From: an uncultured Eubacteriales bacterium
Lineage (GTDB): Bacteria > Bacillota > Clostridia > Peptostreptococcales > Anaerovoracaceae
DNA length: 64,000 nt
Assembly (NCBI GenBank): GCA_900315485.1
Contig: OMZI01000011.1
Span: forward strand, 38,334 to 102,333
Direction of reading: 5' to 3'
In this document: positions 62,386 to 64,000 of the stretch, in pieces
Numbering within the stretch: the first letter of the stretch is position 1
Layout of the letters: every line of letters starts with the position of its first letter
The notes under the pieces: model-generated
The model's input: only the letters and a program-made list of their open reading frames with translations
The model's database searches: none
Told to the model about the DNA's origin: nothing
Made by a program: the position numbers and the translations under genes

Positions 62386-62834
62386 AGATAACAAAAGAGG
62401 CTTATGCAGGATGTTTCAGAGAAAAGACTCTTGCAAGATATTACAGAAATCTTGCTTTTTACTACTCTGAAAAGAAGAGATTCAGAGAAGCAACGGCGTG
62501 CATCATGGTATCCGGTCATTACGACAATACCTCTGCCAATATTCAGTCTGAGCTGTATTACATACAGGAAATGAATGGTGAAGAGAGAGTAAATCTCACA
62601 GGAGATGACATAGATGAAATACTGGAAGCTGAGGGAATATCACCATTTGCTGACAGAGATGTTCTGGGATTGGCAGGAAGCCTTGCAAATAACTGCGTAG
62701 CAAACGAGCAGTGGCAGGCAGCAGAATACTTTCTGGAAATTTTCTATGATCTCACAGATGATGACGAAGCTGAGAAGGAACTTGCAAAGGTAAGACGTAA
62801 GATTGCTGGCGAAGAGGAACCACTTTACAGCTAA
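62379..62834 (+). pseudogene. TPR-type protein lacking its 5' end
   Basis: The frame opens at 62379, directly after a TGA, with no ATG, GTG or TTG before the TPR-like sequence LARYYRNLAFYYSEKKRFRE. It continues with SGHYDN, SELYYIQEMNGE and FLEIFYDLTDDDEAEKEL. The first ATG (62505) would remove a TPR helix. From memory, intact relatives have about 300 residues and start like the fragment at 39494. It is therefore probably a truncated gene. Confidence 0.6.
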
Positions 62835-62846
62835 TATCATAAACAG

Positions 62847-63128
62847 ATGAAGACGATACTGATTATTATTGGAATAATTCTGGCATTAGGCTTCTGCGCA
62901 TTCCTGCTGCCTGCGATCATAGGCATCGCAGCAGGAATCGCGTTGTTCAAGTCCGGCCATTTCATATGGGCAATAATCTGTATAGTTGGTGGCATCGGCA
63001 TCAATATAGGAATGATAGCAGGAGAGTTCTCCGGTAGCGGAGGAGGATACCATGATGAAGATTGCCCATACTGCGGCAGCGGAGATACCGATGGTAATCA
63101 TTGCTATACATGTGATGATGACTTTTGA
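62847..63128 (+). CDS. Small membrane protein with C-terminal zinc ribbon
   Basis: 93 residues. Two hydrophobic segments (3-35 and 40-62) are followed by a Gly/Ser linker and CPYCGSGDTDGNHCYTC, a CxxC-9-CxxC zinc-ribbon pattern. The start is 12 bases after the TPR fragment's stop. Function is unknown; the topology places the ribbon either outside or at the membrane face. Confidence 0.65.
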   Translation: MKTILIIIGIILALGFCAFLLPAIIGIAAGIALFKSGHFIWAIICIVGGIGINIGMIAGEFSGSGGGYHDEDCPYCGSGDTDGNHCYTCDDDF

Positions 63129-63174
63129 TATCCTAAATGTAGGCTAGGACTTCGCGCTAAGAGAGGTAATAACT

Positions 63175-63813
63175 ATGGATAACCAGTTTGAAAAGCAGAG
63201 TGAGCAGAAAGAAGAGTTCCGCAATTCATTTCTTGATGGCAATGAGTTGATTGAAGAGGCGATAGCAAACTTCTATAAAGAAAATAATCAGGAAACCTTT
63301 ATAAACATACTCGAAACAATACGCCAAAGAATGTATGCGGATGGACATTTCATATTCCCGGTTTTGACGGATGAAAATGATCCTGAAAGATTTGCTTTCT
63401 GCACTATCAAATCCAATGACGGAAAGATGTGGCAAGCGGCATTTACTTCGCAGGAAGAATTTGAAAAGGGAGAAAAGAGTGCAGTAATATCTTATTTTAT
63501 TGACAGTGGCCTGAAATCCTGCCTTGATACAGAGAATGCAGGAATAGCTATTAATCCATGGGGACAGGCATTTCTGTTGGAAAAGGATATGATAGAAGAC
63601 ATTTTCAGAGCAGATGGAGACACAGAATATTCAGTCCCGGATGATCAGATAACGGCAGAATTACTTGAGGATGGCTCTTTCCTGAAAAAAGCAACAGAGA
63701 TATGCAACAGGAACTCCACTCAACTTAATATGATCAAGCTGCTTAGGATCCTTCGTGACAGTTATGTGTGGGTCCCTTGTAATGCAATATTATCAAGACT
63801 TGGCAGAATCTAA
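63175..63813 (+). CDS. SseB-like protein, apparently C-terminally shortened
   Basis: 212 residues. GHFIFPVLTDENDPERFAFCTI, AFTSQEEFEKG and IAINPWGQAFLLEKDMIEDIF fit the SseB N-terminal domain. The C-terminal LLRILRDSYVWVPCNAILS looks like the beginning of a second SseB unit that ends after five more residues. A good ribosome site (AGAGAGGTAA) precedes the ATG. It may be a decayed two-unit gene. Confidence 0.6.
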   Translation: MDNQFEKQSEQKEEFRNSFLDGNELIEEAIANFYKENNQETFINILETIRQRMYADGHFIFPVLTDENDPERFAFCTIKSNDGKMWQAAFTSQEEFEKGEKSAVISYFIDSGLKSCLDTENAGIAINPWGQAFLLEKDMIEDIFRADGDTEYSVPDDQITAELLEDGSFLKKATEICNRNSTQLNMIKLLRILRDSYVWVPCNAILSRLGRI

Positions 63814-63831
63814 GTGTCAAGCGAAGTAATA

Positions 63832-63945
63832 ATGTATTCGATTGAAGATGTTGTGAGGATTACGAGGTGGAGCAAAAAAGTAGTACAGAATCTCTTTAAT
63901 GATAGTGTAGCCTCACATCTGCTGGAATCTTATTCCTGTCCATAA
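63832..63945 (+). pseudogene. Helix-turn-helix fragment
   Basis: A 37-codon frame beginning YSIEDVVRITRWSKKVVQNLFND resembles the MerR/excisionase-type HTH domain, then turns into unrelated sequence and stops. No ribosome site is seen. Confidence 0.4.
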
Positions 63946-63952
63946 GAAAACT

Positions 63953-64000
63953 CCCTTCGCGATTAACAGTGTTTTGTTTTTCACTGTCTCTCGTAAAGGG
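63953..64000. repeat. Imperfect inverted repeat at the window edge
   Basis: Nineteen-base arms 63953-63971 and 63982-64000 match at 14 positions (outer CCCTT/AAGGG, inner ACAGTG/CACTGT). The T-rich loop sits between them. It may continue past the window end. Confidence 0.4.

Overview
The window reads as a chromosomal segment of an anaerobic Gram-positive bacterium of the class Clostridia. The basis is the murB-PHP-rapZ-whiA block typical of Firmicutes, a single-subunit 2-hydroxyacyl-CoA dehydratase/double-cubane type protein with its ATPase, a DUF3343 protein, radical SAM and flavodoxin genes, strong AGGAGG ribosome binding sites, and fragments of a Firmicutes conjugative element. A family-level placement (for example Anaerovoracaceae-like) is only a guess. 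No rRNA, tRNA or CRISPR array was seen.

Region 1 (1-15450) is core-like. It holds a sugar operon (end of an MDR dehydrogenase, aldo/keto reductase, PfkB fructokinase, amylosucrase-like GH13 enzyme), an acyl-CoA synthetase, a double-cubane/dehydratase module (protein, DUF3343, activator ATPase), an AI-2E family permease, and the run murB, PHP phosphoesterase, rapZ, whiA, 23S rRNA m5U methyltransferase. Region 2 (15451-22861) is a recombination-prone stretch. Repeats follow the rRNA methyltransferase; then come two small mobile-element-type proteins, a TetR/radical SAM/acyltransferase-like unit, gene remnants, a 3'-truncated IS110 transposase with a structured leader fused to the tail of a conjugation VirB4 ATPase gene, and a CHAP-domain conjugation protein.

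Region 3 (about 22900-38640) is an AT-richer defence island. One tight operon encodes a SNF2-type helicase with a degenerate PLD-like N-terminus, DUF4391, a type III-like adenine methyltransferase (Mod) and its Res helicase-nuclease, directly followed by a 1076-residue protein with a predicted nuclease N-terminus. A WYL regulator, a DnaQ-like exonuclease and a Fic protein follow.

Region 4 (39100-61080) is the most interesting part. Four promoters (near 41213, 44930, 44989 and 57405) carry a palindrome GTTAG-N6-CTAAC that resembles the DtxR/IdeR iron-repressor box, each with the -10 element inside the right half-site. They would control DUF6110 plus a P1B-type ATPase, DUF3793 plus a flavodoxin, a ten-gene operon (45077-57364) and a four-gene operon (57492-60950). 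The two large operons encode a pair of ABC transporter half-molecules resembling siderophore-type YbtPQ/IrtAB transporters, several alpha/beta hydrolases, several methyltransferases, and four unusual two-domain fusions (MBL-ketopantoate reductase-like, GNAT-hydrolase, hydrolase-hydrolase, methyltransferase-membrane-methyltransferase). I infer a metal-limitation-induced pathway that makes, imports or dismantles a small molecule, possibly a metallophore; no NRPS, NIS synthetase or nicotianamine synthase is visible.

Region 5 (61100-64000) holds small proteins of unknown function and broken genes: a TPR protein lacking its start, a shortened SseB-like protein and a helix-turn-helix fragment. A 23-codon fragment at 39494 resembles the start of the same TPR family, so region 4 may be an insertion that split, or replaced part of, such a gene.
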